A stretch of 42,745 bases of DNA, taken from NCBI GenBank assembly GCA_913020705.1, contig CAJWBY010000017.1:1-42745 (forward strand), read 5' to 3'. Positions 8,638 to 17,252 of the stretch are shown one piece after another. Positions within the stretch are counted from its first letter, which is position 1. Every line of letters begins with the position of its first letter. Under the pieces are notes generated by a model. The model saw only the letters and a list, made by a program, of their open reading frames with translations. It was not told the origin of the DNA and did not search any database. The position numbers and the translations under genes were made by a program. Origin of the DNA: an uncultured Colwellia sp. Lineage in GTDB: Bacteria > Pseudomonadota > Gammaproteobacteria > Enterobacterales > Alteromonadaceae.

Positions 8638-8668
8638 CTCAATCAGTATATTAAATAAATTGATTGAG
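8638..8668. promoter_or_regulatory. Inverted repeat, candidate LysR-type operator 2
   Basis: CTCAATCA-N15-TGATTGAG, a perfect 8-bp inverted repeat with the same arm length and spacer as the one at 8563-8593 but a different sequence. Beyond one mismatch the symmetry extends by AATG/CATT. It lies 86-116 bp upstream of the LysR start. A further small palindrome (TGATAT-N5-ATATCA) is at 8702-8718. Confidence 0.5.
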
Positions 8669-8753
8669 CCATTATGACAAAAAAGAGAAATAGATAATAA
8701 TTGATATTACCTATATCATTCATAGATAAACATCTATTTGATTCGGTAAGTAT

Positions 8754-9716
8754 ATGAAATCAAGGCTTCATGCCCATGTTGGCACCATAAGACAGCTTGA
8801 AATATTGTTGGCAGTTCACGATAAAGGTAGTATTAAAGAAGCCGCTAAAGCACTTTTTCTTACTCAACCTACCGTATCTATACAAATGAAAAAGCTTGCA
8901 CAAGCGATGGGAACACCACTCTATAATTATACCAATAGGCAAATATTATTTACTGATATTGGACTTGAATTAGTTAAAACCGCGGTAGAGGTACTCGATA
9001 GTTTTGCTCGACTTGATATGGCAATAGGTAACATTAAGGGATTTAAGTCTGGTACGTTAAGACTGGCGGTTGTAACAACATCAAAATATTTTATTCCTCA
9101 TTTATTAGGCCCATTTTTAGAAGAATATCCCGATATAGATATACAACTTAATATCGGCAATAGAGAGCAAACGATTGAACGGCTAAAGCAAGGGGTAGAT
9201 GACTTTTACGTATTTAGCCATCCGCCATCAGATATTGAAACTGAATCAATCGAATTTTTAAGAAATCCATTAGTGGCCATAGCACATGAAGACCATCCCA
9301 TTGCAAAAAAGAAAAACTTAACGTTAAAAGATTTATGTAAAGAGCCTTTTATCATGAGAGAAAAGGGTTCTGGTACTCGATATGCCATTGAAGAATTTCT
9401 AAAGCAATACAAGGCTTCGCTAAATGTGAAAATGACTATTGAAAGTAATGAGGCAATTAAACATTTGGTCATGTCAAAATTAGGCATATCAATATTGTCA
9501 GCACATACCTTAATGTATGGTGGGCAAAGTGGACTTGTACGTCTACCAATAAAAGAATTGCCAATAAATGCACATTGGTTTTTTGTTTGGTCTAAATCAA
9601 AAAGACAAACCTTGATAGCTAGCAAATTTCTCAATCATATTGAAACCAATGGTCGTGCATTATTACAAAAAGAAATGTTAAAGAACGATCTTCCATACAG
9701 CCAAGTCGCAGAGTAG
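8754..9716 (+). CDS. LysR-family transcriptional regulator (CbbR/CysB-like)
   Basis: A 320-residue DNA-binding regulator. Residues about 10-70 are the winged helix-turn-helix (IRQLEILLAVHDKGSIKEAA, then LTQPTVSIQMKKL). The LysR effector domain follows from about 100 (GTLRLAVVTTSKYFIPHLLG, typical of the CbbR/RbcR group). It probably senses a metabolite and controls the divergent SulP transporter, since two 31-bp inverted repeats sit in the gap between them. Length fits the family. GGTAAG precedes the ATG as a weak ribosome site. LysR assignment is certain; the subgroup and the target are inferred. Confidence 0.85.
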   Translation: MKSRLHAHVGTIRQLEILLAVHDKGSIKEAAKALFLTQPTVSIQMKKLAQAMGTPLYNYTNRQILFTDIGLELVKTAVEVLDSFARLDMAIGNIKGFKSGTLRLAVVTTSKYFIPHLLGPFLEEYPDIDIQLNIGNREQTIERLKQGVDDFYVFSHPPSDIETESIEFLRNPLVAIAHEDHPIAKKKNLTLKDLCKEPFIMREKGSGTRYAIEEFLKQYKASLNVKMTIESNEAIKHLVMSKLGISILSAHTLMYGGQSGLVRLPIKELPINAHWFFVWSKSKRQTLIASKFLNHIETNGRALLQKEMLKNDLPYSQVAE

Positions 9717-9744
9717 GGGAATGTTAGATTGCCTACTCAAAAAA

Positions 9745-10640
9745 TTAGACTATAGGCTGGATAAATAACTTTTTTCCTTCAGTTAATAAATGCTGAACAG
9801 CGGGGTGTTTAACCTTTCGCTCAGGAGATATTAAGTAATAATGTTCAGTGATCTCAGTTGTTTTACAAATAATTTCAACATCAAATTGCTCGGTAACATG
9901 CTTTTCAATAATAGTTGGGGCACAAAATACACCATAGCCTGCCTGACCAAAATATTTGGTTAATACTGAATCGTCAAATTCTCCAATTATTTTGGGGGCT
10001 ATATTCAGTTCGTTAAACCAAGAAAGTACACTTAAATGCTGATTAGAACCTCTCCAGTGGTGAAAAAAGGATTGCTGTTGAGGGACTGGGGGAAATTATC
10101 TACTAATGTTTTCGCTAGGTTTTTATGAGCAAAAAAACTAATGCCACATTTGCCAATAAGGTGGCTGTAAGCTTTTAATGGAGAGCCTGTCGGTAATGAG
10201 GTGTCACTTAACACAGCATCTAATTTATTTACCGCCAATTCACCTAACAACACTTCTAAGCTGGTTTCTTTACAGACAACTTTTATTGAGTCGTCCATAT
10301 CGTGAACTGTTTTTAATAAATTAAACGAAAACACCTTAGCAATAACATCGGTAACTCCAATTGAAAGCGAAAAGAAAAATCAGTTGAATGGTTGTTTAAA
10401 TAATGGATAAGCTCATCACCTAAACTAAATATTTCTTGTGCATAGCTTAACGTGATATGTCCCATATCGTTAAGTACTAAGCGCTTACCTTGACGATCAA
10501 ACAAGTTATATCCTAATTGTTCTTCTAATAGACTTAATTGGGCACTAAGTGTTGGTTGGGTCATTAATGTCAGCATTTGCTGGTGCTTGGCTAATAAATA
10601 AATCTTCAAAGAAAATAATAGTAAGTAACACTTAATAAGT
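9745..10640 (-). pseudogene. Decayed nhaR-like LysR regulator
   Basis: Pieces of one LysR-type regulator of the NhaR type lie in order on the minus strand in different frames. The helix-turn-helix part (LTMTQPTLSAQ-like, then LEEQLGYNLFDRQGKRLVL) lies at about 10410-10600. A middle part (SLEVLLGELAVNKLDAVLSD, FFAHKNLAKTL) lies at 10050-10360. The C-terminal part (WFNELNIAPKIIGEFDDSVL, then KVKHPAVQHL) ends with a stop at 9745. Frame changes are needed near 10360 and near 10050. Upstream of 10590 the recognition-helix region itself is scrambled, with no good start codon. Intact NhaR is about 300 residues, which matches the span. With three or more lesions this is a pseudogene rather than one sequencing error. 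NhaR normally activates a Na+/H+ antiporter; none is present here. Confidence 0.75.
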
Positions 10641-10662
10641 AACAATTAATAAGGAAGAAAAA

Positions 10663-11124
10663 ATGAATATTGTAAAACGTCTAATAATTAGTACTACATC
10701 TATCGGGCTATTGCTTACACCTCTGGCTGTACTAGCTGACTTTAAATCCGACATTATTGGTTCATGTCAAGCTTACCAACAAGGTGTAGATAAAAGCGAA
10801 ATCAATGCATGTAAGTTATATATCGACGGCTTTATTGACTCATCTCTACTTACAGAAGACGGTGTAGTAAAACCCAAAGCTATGATTGAGCGGAAATCAG
10901 CACCAAAAAGTGATTTTTTAAAACGGGCTTATAAAACACGGATATTAACAACATCGTCAATGATTAAAAACGAAGAGGCTCATCAATTTTGTATTCCACT
11001 TGAATATGATAGAAGAACAATTGCGTCAACAGTTGCTAAATCTATGGATATTAGTCAACTAGAGACTAAGAAGTTAAAACATGTGCTATTTGAAACCCTT
11101 ATTGCTGACTTTCCTTGTCGTTAA
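10663..11124 (+). CDS. Exported Rap1a/Tai-type immunity-like protein
   Basis: A 153-residue exported protein. The signal peptide covers about 1-25 (basic start, hydrophobic TSIGLLLTPLAV, cleavage after LA). The mature part carries four cysteines (35, 50, 110, 152), with the arrangement C...NACKLYIDGFIDS...FCIP...FPC. It resembles the Rap1a/Tai family of periplasmic proteins that neutralise type VI secretion amidase effectors. A good ribosome site (AAGGAAG) lies 6 bp before the ATG. No effector or type VI gene is in the window, so if the family call is right this is an orphan immunity gene. It diverges from the decayed nhaR-like remnant. Family call is moderate; it was made by eye. Confidence 0.55.
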   Translation: MNIVKRLIISTTSIGLLLTPLAVLADFKSDIIGSCQAYQQGVDKSEINACKLYIDGFIDSSLLTEDGVVKPKAMIERKSAPKSDFLKRAYKTRILTTSSMIKNEEAHQFCIPLEYDRRTIASTVAKSMDISQLETKKLKHVLFETLIADFPCR

Positions 11125-11557
11125 ATATTACAGAGTGAACGTCATTCAAAAAATATGAGATAAATGGTCATTATAGATAATTAAATTCGATGATAGTTAA
11201 TAAAACAGCTTACATATTGGGAAAATTGGTGTAATGAGTAGGTATAAAATAGAGGTCGTTAGGGTACGAAAATTACTAACTTATTCCTAAAAACAGGCTT
11301 CACTTGACAGTAAATTAAGCTATAAAGTGGAGCTACCTAGCTCAAGGATTTCATTACTAGTTTGAGGCATTACACTTTATTAAAAAACATGTACTCTACT
11401 CTTCCACCTTCAATAGCATAAAGTTAGATCAACCTTCTTGGCAAGAGTGTTCCCCTAAAACCTAAGAGCTCTTGGAATTATCCTTCTCTGACTTATCTAA
11501 TTCACAGAAAGTAAGCTAGATTTAAAAGCACGGGGTTGAGTATTGAATCAAAATTGA
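11125..11557. other. Gene-free stretch
   Basis: About 430 bp with stops in all frames and no clear structure. It may contain the lost 5' part of the PilZ-domain gene that follows, but I cannot recognise its sequence. Confidence 0.4.
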
Positions 11558-11863
11558 AATACATGGAGCTTTGTTATTACTATTTCACCTCCTCCGCCTG
11601 ATGCATTAATTTCTCTCGAAGGTGTTGTCTTAGACATGAGCCACAAGGGCATTAAAATAAAATTAAACTCGGCTATGCCAGACGATATTCCTACCAGTAA
11701 AATCCTTATTAATATAGTGATGCCACAATCAGGGTTGCCCGTTAAAATTCATGGGTTTATTCGGCATCTTAGTGATGATTCTGAATGTGGTATTAATTAT
11801 CACGAAGACCACTGTGAGAATGAATTAAATAATTTACTTTTCGAATGCATTAAAACGCATTAG
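11558..11863 (+). pseudogene. PilZ-domain protein lacking its N-terminus
   Basis: The frame is open from 11558 (after a TGA at 11555) to a stop at 11863, and its first ATG is only at 11636. The translation reads ...PPPDALISLEGVVLDMSHKG, then IKIKL, and near the end ECGINYHE. This fits a PilZ domain (cyclic di-GMP binding), whose second motif is D-x-S-x-x-G (here DMSHKG). The first motif, an RxxxR about 20-30 residues earlier, should lie just upstream, but no Arg pair or start codon is found there. A short start at 11636 would cut the domain in half. I therefore read it as a 5'-truncated remnant, though a rare ATT start cannot be excluded. Confidence 0.5.
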
Positions 11864-11902
11864 TGATAGAACTTTGAAACTGTTTTAAAATTTTCTTAAT
11901 AA

Positions 11903-11930
11903 AAAAGGCCTATTAATGAATAGGCCTTTT
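11903..11930. terminator. Bidirectional intrinsic terminator
   Basis: The perfect stem GGCCTATT/AATAGGCC has a 4-nt loop and is flanked by an A run on the left and a T run on the right. It separates the PilZ remnant (plus) from the TonB receptor (minus, ending at 11960) and can serve both. Confidence 0.85.
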
Positions 11931-11959
11931 GGTCTTAAATTGTTTTTTAAGTTTACATC

Positions 11960-14953
11960 TTAAAACTTGTAACTAGCACCTAATGTAACACGGCGGTCTG
12001 TTAAGCCTTGGTAACATAATAAAGAGCCACCATTAACACAAGATTGTTCTACATCTGACTCAGTGAGGTTTACAGCTTCAAATCCGATGTTTAGTTTATC
12101 ATTCACATCATAAGATACGCTGGCGTTAAGTTGCCCTCTATCTTCTTGAACTACTGGAAAGCCCCAAGGGAAGCTAGAAGTAATACCAAAGTCTGTTGAA
12201 CGGTAAGCTTCGCGCCATGTATAACGCATACGAGCAGAAAGACCATACTTTTCGTAGTACAAAGTAAAGTTGTATGCATTTTCTGATAAATCAGTTAAGC
12301 CCTGAACTCTCGTTACGTCTATATCATCGATACCTGTTGTTGCTGCAAATACCGCTGAAGCACGACTTGTTGCGCTATTTACTGCTTCACCACCAGAAAA
12401 TTCTTGTTTAGTATAGTTAGCAATAAAACCAAAGCCAGATGCCCAACCTAAATCTTTTTCAAAGCTTGAAAGATCATATTGAACAGCAACTTCAATCCCT
12501 TTTTGTGTCGTTTCGCCAGAGTCATTGATGTTAGTTGTTGTAGGAACACATACACCAACGCCACCATCTTCTCCGAATACGTTTACATCAGCAATAGGGT
12601 TGTAAATACCACCTGCTTCACATGGAGCCGTTGTATCACGAAATCCCGTGACAGAATCTTCAAAAGGACTTTCTTCTTGTTGAACATTTAAATCTGAACG
12701 TTTCTTATGGAATAGACCTACACTAAAGACACTTGCTTCTGCAAAATACCATTCAGCAGATAAATCAAATGAAGTGACTTCTTCAGGTAATAAACCAGGG
12801 TTACCAATTGCAACAGGAGGATTCGGGCTTGTAGAGAAGGTTACAGAAGTTGACATTTCATCAAAGTCTGGACGACGAATGTCTTTACCCCAACCGGCAC
12901 GAACCACTACATCATCATGAACGTCTGCTACAATATTAATGCGTGGTAAGAAAAAGTCATAATCACCTGTTGATGTAATGGCAGATACCAAATCATTACC
13001 TTCACTGTCTTCAGTAATAGAGTTACCAACCGATGTAATGTCGGTTTTTAAGTAACGTACACCAAAATTACCGCGGAATATATCGTACTCAAAGTTAGCT
13101 TGAGCATACAATGCATTGGTTTCTTCTTCGATATCAAAGAAGCCAGCAGAGCTTGACGTAGGTGCGCTGATTGATCTTGTGCCACCATGTGCTTCAATAG
13201 CATTTTGTAATGTGTTCAATACACCTTCTGGGTCAGAAGCTACAAGCTCTGGGTCAATAAGAAGGAAATCTTTAACATATAATTCTCTTCCATCAGCAGC
13301 ATTAAAGTTGGTAGGACCTGCAACAAGAAGGTCTGAAAATAAGCTACCTCTTGGGCTATCTGTCATACTTCTTAAACCAACGCTTGAGCTAATTTGATCA
13401 CGCATACTTGATGTTTTACTAAAACGATAACCAAAATCGACTGATGTAATAATATCGTAAAGGTCGTAGGTGAAATCAACGCGGAAAGCATCTTCGCTGT
13501 TTTCAGCTTTATTTTGACCTATGTTCACATCACGTAATACAACGTTTGCAGGGTCAAGTAATTGAGCACTTGTTGGTGCGTATTCAGCACCTTCTGCGAT
13601 ACCAAAAGTTAACGCACCACCTGATAAATCGTACGCAAAAGGCACGCTATTATCATTACCGCCGCCTGCATCAAGAGGTGCATTAGGGTTGATAAAGTTA
13701 AGTGTCGTGTTAAAACTAGGGGTTGTAGTATCAGAGCTTGCCGATGATAATTCCGCGGTTACTTTAAGACGGTCTGTACTCCATTCGCCTCCAATTCTGA
13801 ATACTTTACTGTCTGTTAAACGAGAGTTTGTATCACTTGAAAAACGTAGATTTGGATCGTCATCGTCATCTGCTAGATTTACAGGTATTACACCAGTAAG
13901 TGCTGCTTGAATGCTACCAAGATCTTGACCATCTAAAGAACCAAAATCAACGGTTTCAAATGCGCTAGGAACGGAGATGTTATTAAGGCTACTTACACCA
14001 GAAGCTTGAATTCTTGAGCTTTCTTGTCGACGTTCTTGCTTATTGAGAACCGCATCAAAATAAAACTTTGTATTTTCATTGGGTGAAAATTCAAATGAAC
14101 TAGCAAAGTTTTTCGTTTCATATTCATAATTATCATAATCTTGAACAAAGAATTGAATTGGGAGAAAATCAAATGCTTGTGCACTTGCAGCACCACTGTC
14201 AGACGTAATAACGTTATCTCTATCTGCTCGAGGGCGGAATGCTGTTACATCTTGTTCACTGAAACTACCGCTTAAAACAACCCCGAAATCACCAGCATCA
14301 GTTTCCCAGTTATCTCCCCAAGTTCCTGAAAGTCTAGGTGTAATGTCATCATCACTTGAAAGGCTGCTCGATTCGCCCTGTACTCTGATTGTTGCTAACG
14401 TTTCTGAAAGTTGAAGTGGGCGAATAGTTTTCAAGTTAATGGTTCCGCCGACAGACCCTTCAATGGTTTTTGCGTCTGGAGACTTTGTAACTTCTACTGC
14501 AGAAATAATGGATGCCGAAACATCTTCAAAATTAATACCACTTCGGCCTTGGCCAGAGCCAACAGTCGAAACACCGTTGATTTCAGTTCTGTTTGCATTC
14601 GTACCACGAATCTGTACGCCAGTACCAACACCAGCAGTTCTTGTAATTTGAACACCGGTTACATTTTCAAGCACTTCCGCTAAGTTTTGATCAGGAAGTT
14701 TACCAATATCATGAGCTTGAATTATTTCGACTAGATTGCTTGAGTCACGTTTAGCAGCTAAAGCACTTGTTAGAGAGCTACGTATTCCAGTAACCTCTAT
14801 TATTTCAGTTTCATCTACTACGGCCTCTGTTTCAGCATTTGCTGCATATGAAGGCATTGAAAGGATGGCTGTTAATGCCGCTCCAAAAATAGCTACGTTG
14901 TGGTTCGTGTATTTAGATATGTTAAATACAGAACTTATTTTATTTAGTTTCAT
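11960..14953 (-). CDS. TonB-dependent outer-membrane receptor
   Basis: A 997-residue TonB-dependent transporter of the long type common in polysaccharide-using Alteromonadales and Caulobacter (TIGR01782-like). After a signal peptide ending about SYAANA come an EIIEVTGIR TonB-box-like segment and the plug domain (LPDQNLAEVLENVTGVQITR, VQIRGTNANRTEING, SAVEVTKSPDAKTIEGSVGG). A 22-strand barrel follows and ends LGASYKF with terminal Phe. I start at the ATG at 14953 because AGGGG lies 5 bp upstream. The adjacent ATG at 14956 is nearly as good, and the TTG at 14998 is rejected because it lies in the operator. Upstream is a cluster of TTGGT/ACCAA palindromes like those before the alginate lyase, so oligo-alginate or a related sugar is a possible ligand; that is inference. 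Receptor class is certain. Confidence 0.9.
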   Translation of the reverse strand: MKLNKISSVFNISKYTNHNVAIFGAALTAILSMPSYAANAETEAVVDETEIIEVTGIRSSLTSALAAKRDSSNLVEIIQAHDIGKLPDQNLAEVLENVTGVQITRTAGVGTGVQIRGTNANRTEINGVSTVGSGQGRSGINFEDVSASIISAVEVTKSPDAKTIEGSVGGTINLKTIRPLQLSETLATIRVQGESSSLSSDDDITPRLSGTWGDNWETDAGDFGVVLSGSFSEQDVTAFRPRADRDNVITSDSGAASAQAFDFLPIQFFVQDYDNYEYETKNFASSFEFSPNENTKFYFDAVLNKQERRQESSRIQASGVSSLNNISVPSAFETVDFGSLDGQDLGSIQAALTGVIPVNLADDDDDPNLRFSSDTNSRLTDSKVFRIGGEWSTDRLKVTAELSSASSDTTTPSFNTTLNFINPNAPLDAGGGNDNSVPFAYDLSGGALTFGIAEGAEYAPTSAQLLDPANVVLRDVNIGQNKAENSEDAFRVDFTYDLYDIITSVDFGYRFSKTSSMRDQISSSVGLRSMTDSPRGSLFSDLLVAGPTNFNAADGRELYVKDFLLIDPELVASDPEGVLNTLQNAIEAHGGTRSISAPTSSSAGFFDIEEETNALYAQANFEYDIFRGNFGVRYLKTDITSVGNSITEDSEGNDLVSAITSTGDYDFFLPRINIVADVHDDVVVRAGWGKDIRRPDFDEMSTSVTFSTSPNPPVAIGNPGLLPEEVTSFDLSAEWYFAEASVFSVGLFHKKRSDLNVQQEESPFEDSVTGFRDTTAPCEAGGIYNPIADVNVFGEDGGVGVCVPTTTNINDSGETTQKGIEVAVQYDLSSFEKDLGWASGFGFIANYTKQEFSGGEAVNSATSRASAVFAATTGIDDIDVTRVQGLTDLSENAYNFTLYYEKYGLSARMRYTWREAYRSTDFGITSSFPWGFPVVQEDRGQLNASVSYDVNDKLNIGFEAVNLTESDVEQSCVNGGSLLCYQGLTDRRVTLGASYKF

Positions 14954-14984
14954 CATTTCCCCTGAGTTTCTTTTGATTATCTTT

Positions 14985-14999
14985 ATTGGTATTACCAAT
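14985..14999. promoter_or_regulatory. Perfect TTGGT-N3-ACCAA-type operator
   Basis: ATTGGTATTACCAAT is a perfect palindrome (7+1+7) 32 bp upstream of the receptor start at 14953. The half-site and spacing are those of the PdhR/FadR-type GntR box (compare 20612-20627). Confidence 0.65.
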
Positions 15000-15066
15000 T
15001 GTTTTTATTAATCTGTTTTACATGTTGAACATGTTTTATTCACGTAGGTATTTATGGTTTATTTTA

Positions 15067-15299
15067 ATTGGCATTACAATGGTTGTTTGCCGCTTGTTGT
15101 AAAATAATAAATTGGTATTACCAGTATGGTAATGGATGTTTGTCTATATTATTGTTTTTATTGGTATTTTGTTGTTGAGTTTTGTTTTTTTGTTTTTTAT
15201 TAGTTTTTGTTAATTGTGAGATTTTTGTCTTTTATGAGATCTTTTTAATGCTTTTCTATAAAAGTTCAAGTTATTTTTGTTTTTATTGGTATGACAGTT
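15067..15299. promoter_or_regulatory. Additional GntR-type boxes upstream of the receptor
   Basis: ATTGGTATTACCAGT at 15111-15125 differs by one base from the perfect box at 14985. Degenerate copies are ATTGGCATTACAAT at 15067-15080, a half-site ATTGGTATT near 15160-15168, and ATTGGTATGACAGTT at 15285-15299. The region is otherwise strongly T-rich. Several boxes over 300 bp suggest cooperative binding or looping. Confidence 0.5.
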
Positions 15300-15478
15300 T
15301 GCTTTTATCTACATTGTCATACGTACTTTTTTTATTCGTTTCTCACTGAAAAATATTAGGTTGACCTTGACTATTGATAAACAGCACATGAGTAGTTCGC
15401 TGATATTTAGGCTTACTCCTTTGCGACAAAAATGCTTTAATAGGTGAATTATTTATAGATGTTGAAGTGAGGATATAG

Positions 15479-15898
15479 ATGCAGGAACCTGATTTACCAC
15501 GTTGGCCATTGATTAGGGATATGCTTATTTTTCAAATTAAATTAGCGATAGATGCCATTCGGGATCTTTTTTTAAGCCCTGTCTCAATTATATGTGGTCT
15601 TGTTGATATCTTATTAGGAAAAACCCTTTCCAAAAGTTATTTTTATAAATTAATGGGGCTTGGTCATCAAAGTGATGCGTGGCTAAATTTGTTTGGTAAC
15701 AATAATAAGAACACTGAAAATTCAAACGATATAGATAGTCATAAATCTAAGCCTGAAATGAATGTAGATCAATTGTTTTCAAAAGTAGAATCCTTGTTAA
15801 AAGATCAGCATGAAAAAGGTGGTTTAACTGCTACTGCTAAAAGTAACATTGATCGTTATCTTAATAAAATAGCGGATAATAAAAATCCGAACGAATAA
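15479..15898 (+). CDS. Conserved hypothetical protein with a membrane-proximal N-terminus
   Basis: A 139-residue protein I cannot name. The first 75 residues are moderately hydrophobic and amphipathic (LIFQIKLAIDAIRDLFLSPV, then SIICGLVDILLG) and end with a motif FYKLMGLGHQSDAWLNLFG that looks conserved. The next 30 residues are polar and Asn-rich, and the end is a predicted helix (VDQLFSKVESLLKDQHEKGG). This looks like a peripheral or single-pass membrane protein. GAGGA lies 6 bp before the ATG. It converges with the EamA transporter, leaving 25 bp between the two stops. I infer no function. Confidence 0.65.
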   Translation: MQEPDLPRWPLIRDMLIFQIKLAIDAIRDLFLSPVSIICGLVDILLGKTLSKSYFYKLMGLGHQSDAWLNLFGNNNKNTENSNDIDSHKSKPEMNVDQLFSKVESLLKDQHEKGGLTATAKSNIDRYLNKIADNKNPNE

Positions 15899-15923
15899 CA
15901 AAGGTTTAAAATTGAAGAGTTAA

Positions 15924-16799
15924 TTATTGCTTTGAAGTCAATTGAACAAAGTAATACTTCCCCATAACTACTGTTAAAATTCCCCCTAGCACTAATGCTG
16001 ATGACTCAATTAAACGCAAAGTAATTAGTTCGTTGGTAAAAAAAACTCCTCCAGATGCCGCAAGAATTGGTACCATAAGTTGTACAACTGCGGCTTGTGT
16101 GACAGAGATTTCTTTTAGTGCTATATACCACACAACGTAACCTAAACCTGAAGCAATAGCCCCAGATAATAATGCGAGAATAGCACCAAAATAAGTTATA
16201 TGAACATCGTTAAGCCCAAATAATATAAGTATTAACACAAAAGGGGAACATCTCAGAAAGTTGTAAGCAGTGTCATTTAGCGGGTTTTGTGATGATCTGC
16301 CTATAAGCGTATAAAATCCCCAAGCTACACCTGAAATAGTCATTAGAATAAAGCCTATAAACGACGGTGTTGCTAAGTCAGGGATAATTAAATAAACAAA
16401 GCCTGAAAATGCAATAAGCAGCCCTAACCATTCAGAAAAGTGAAGTTTGCTCCCTGAAATTAAGCTGGCCAAAATCATGGTGATTTGGACGGCACCAAAT
16501 AAAATAAGTGCTCCAGTTCCCGTATCTAATGACACATATCCAAATGAAAAAGCTATAGCATAAATAAAAAGCATACTTGCGGCCAACCAGCTCCCTTTTG
16601 ATTTCAATTGCCCTTCGTTTGATTTCCCATTTAATTGCATTACAGCCATCAATATAATGATGCCCGAAAAAAGCCGTATGATGGTAAAAGAGCTAGGATC
16701 AATGTTATTTTCACCCAACGCTAGGCGGCATAAAACTGAGTTTGCCGCAAAGGCAAAAAGAGCAAAGGTTATTGAAGCAATAATTTTTATATTGTTCAT
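15924..16799 (-). CDS. EamA/DMT-family inner-membrane transporter
   Basis: A 291-residue protein with ten predicted transmembrane helices in two EamA repeats (about 5-135 and 145-285), the pattern of drug/metabolite exporters such as RhaT/YdcZ relatives. The first helix holds FALFAFAANSVLCRLAL, and the second repeat has GVAWGFYTLIGR and GLGYVVWYIALKEISVTQAA, the latter typical of EamA domains. Substrate unknown. I start at the ATG at 16799 rather than the TTG at 16805; neither has a strong ribosome site. It is transcribed alone, facing the small conserved gene. Confidence 0.85.
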   Translation of the reverse strand: MNNIKIIASITFALFAFAANSVLCRLALGENNIDPSSFTIIRLFSGIIILMAVMQLNGKSNEGQLKSKGSWLAASMLFIYAIAFSFGYVSLDTGTGALILFGAVQITMILASLISGSKLHFSEWLGLLIAFSGFVYLIIPDLATPSFIGFILMTISGVAWGFYTLIGRSSQNPLNDTAYNFLRCSPFVLILILFGLNDVHITYFGAILALLSGAIASGLGYVVWYIALKEISVTQAAVVQLMVPILAASGGVFFTNELITLRLIESSALVLGGILTVVMGKYYFVQLTSKQ

Positions 16800-17252
16800 G
16801 TTCAAGAGATAATTCTCATCTTTTACATTGTCGTGCGATTATTAGTGGATTATGTAATATTTTACAGTGTTACTGAAATAATAGGCATGTTTATATAAAA
16901 AAAGTCATTTTATTATTTGCGAGGGTATTGGCTCAGCTTAGGTCTAATTAAAACGGTTTGGTCGATTACTCTACGTTTTCAACAGTGAAAATTAATTAAT
17001 AATATCAACTATCTATCTAATTCATCGACCGGTAATTATCATTTTAAAGCCCTGTTATTCAAAGTATAACTACTCAAGGAAATTCTACTATTTGTTTATT
17101 TTTTGATAAGTCTTCTATACTTTTTACAAATTTGATTAATTGTATATAAATCTGGACGTTACGGTGTAATAAAATGGTAACAAAACTGTCGTAATATTGA
17201 AATGTTACGGTAATAAATTTGCAATATATGTAGTTTGATAAAGGGATTTAAA
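16800..17252. other. Divergent intergenic region before the chemoreceptor
   Basis: About 450 bp. A near-perfect direct repeat, GTTACGGTGTAATAAA at 17158-17173 and GTTACGGTAATAAA at 17204-17217, lies 35-95 bp before the chemoreceptor start and may be a regulator site. Nothing else stands out. Confidence 0.45.

Larger units (their letters stand above)
14957..15478. other. Receptor upstream region
   Basis: About 520 bp between divergent genes. It carries the operator cluster described at 14985-15299 and long T-rich tracts around 15170-15290. There is no coding frame or RNA gene that I can recognise. Confidence 0.5.

Noticed and set aside
10032..10645. Two small separate genes on the minus strand
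   Set aside because: Their translations are consecutive pieces of one NhaR-like LysR protein in different frames, so they are parts of a pseudogene.
14954..14998. TTG start that would extend the TonB receptor by 15 residues
   Set aside because: The TTG lies inside the perfect operator palindrome and lacks a ribosome site, while AGGGG stands just before the ATG at 14953/14956.
15205..15235. CRP-like site in the receptor upstream region (TGTGA near 15217)
   Set aside because: Only one half matches; the second half (TGTCT) is too far from TCACA.
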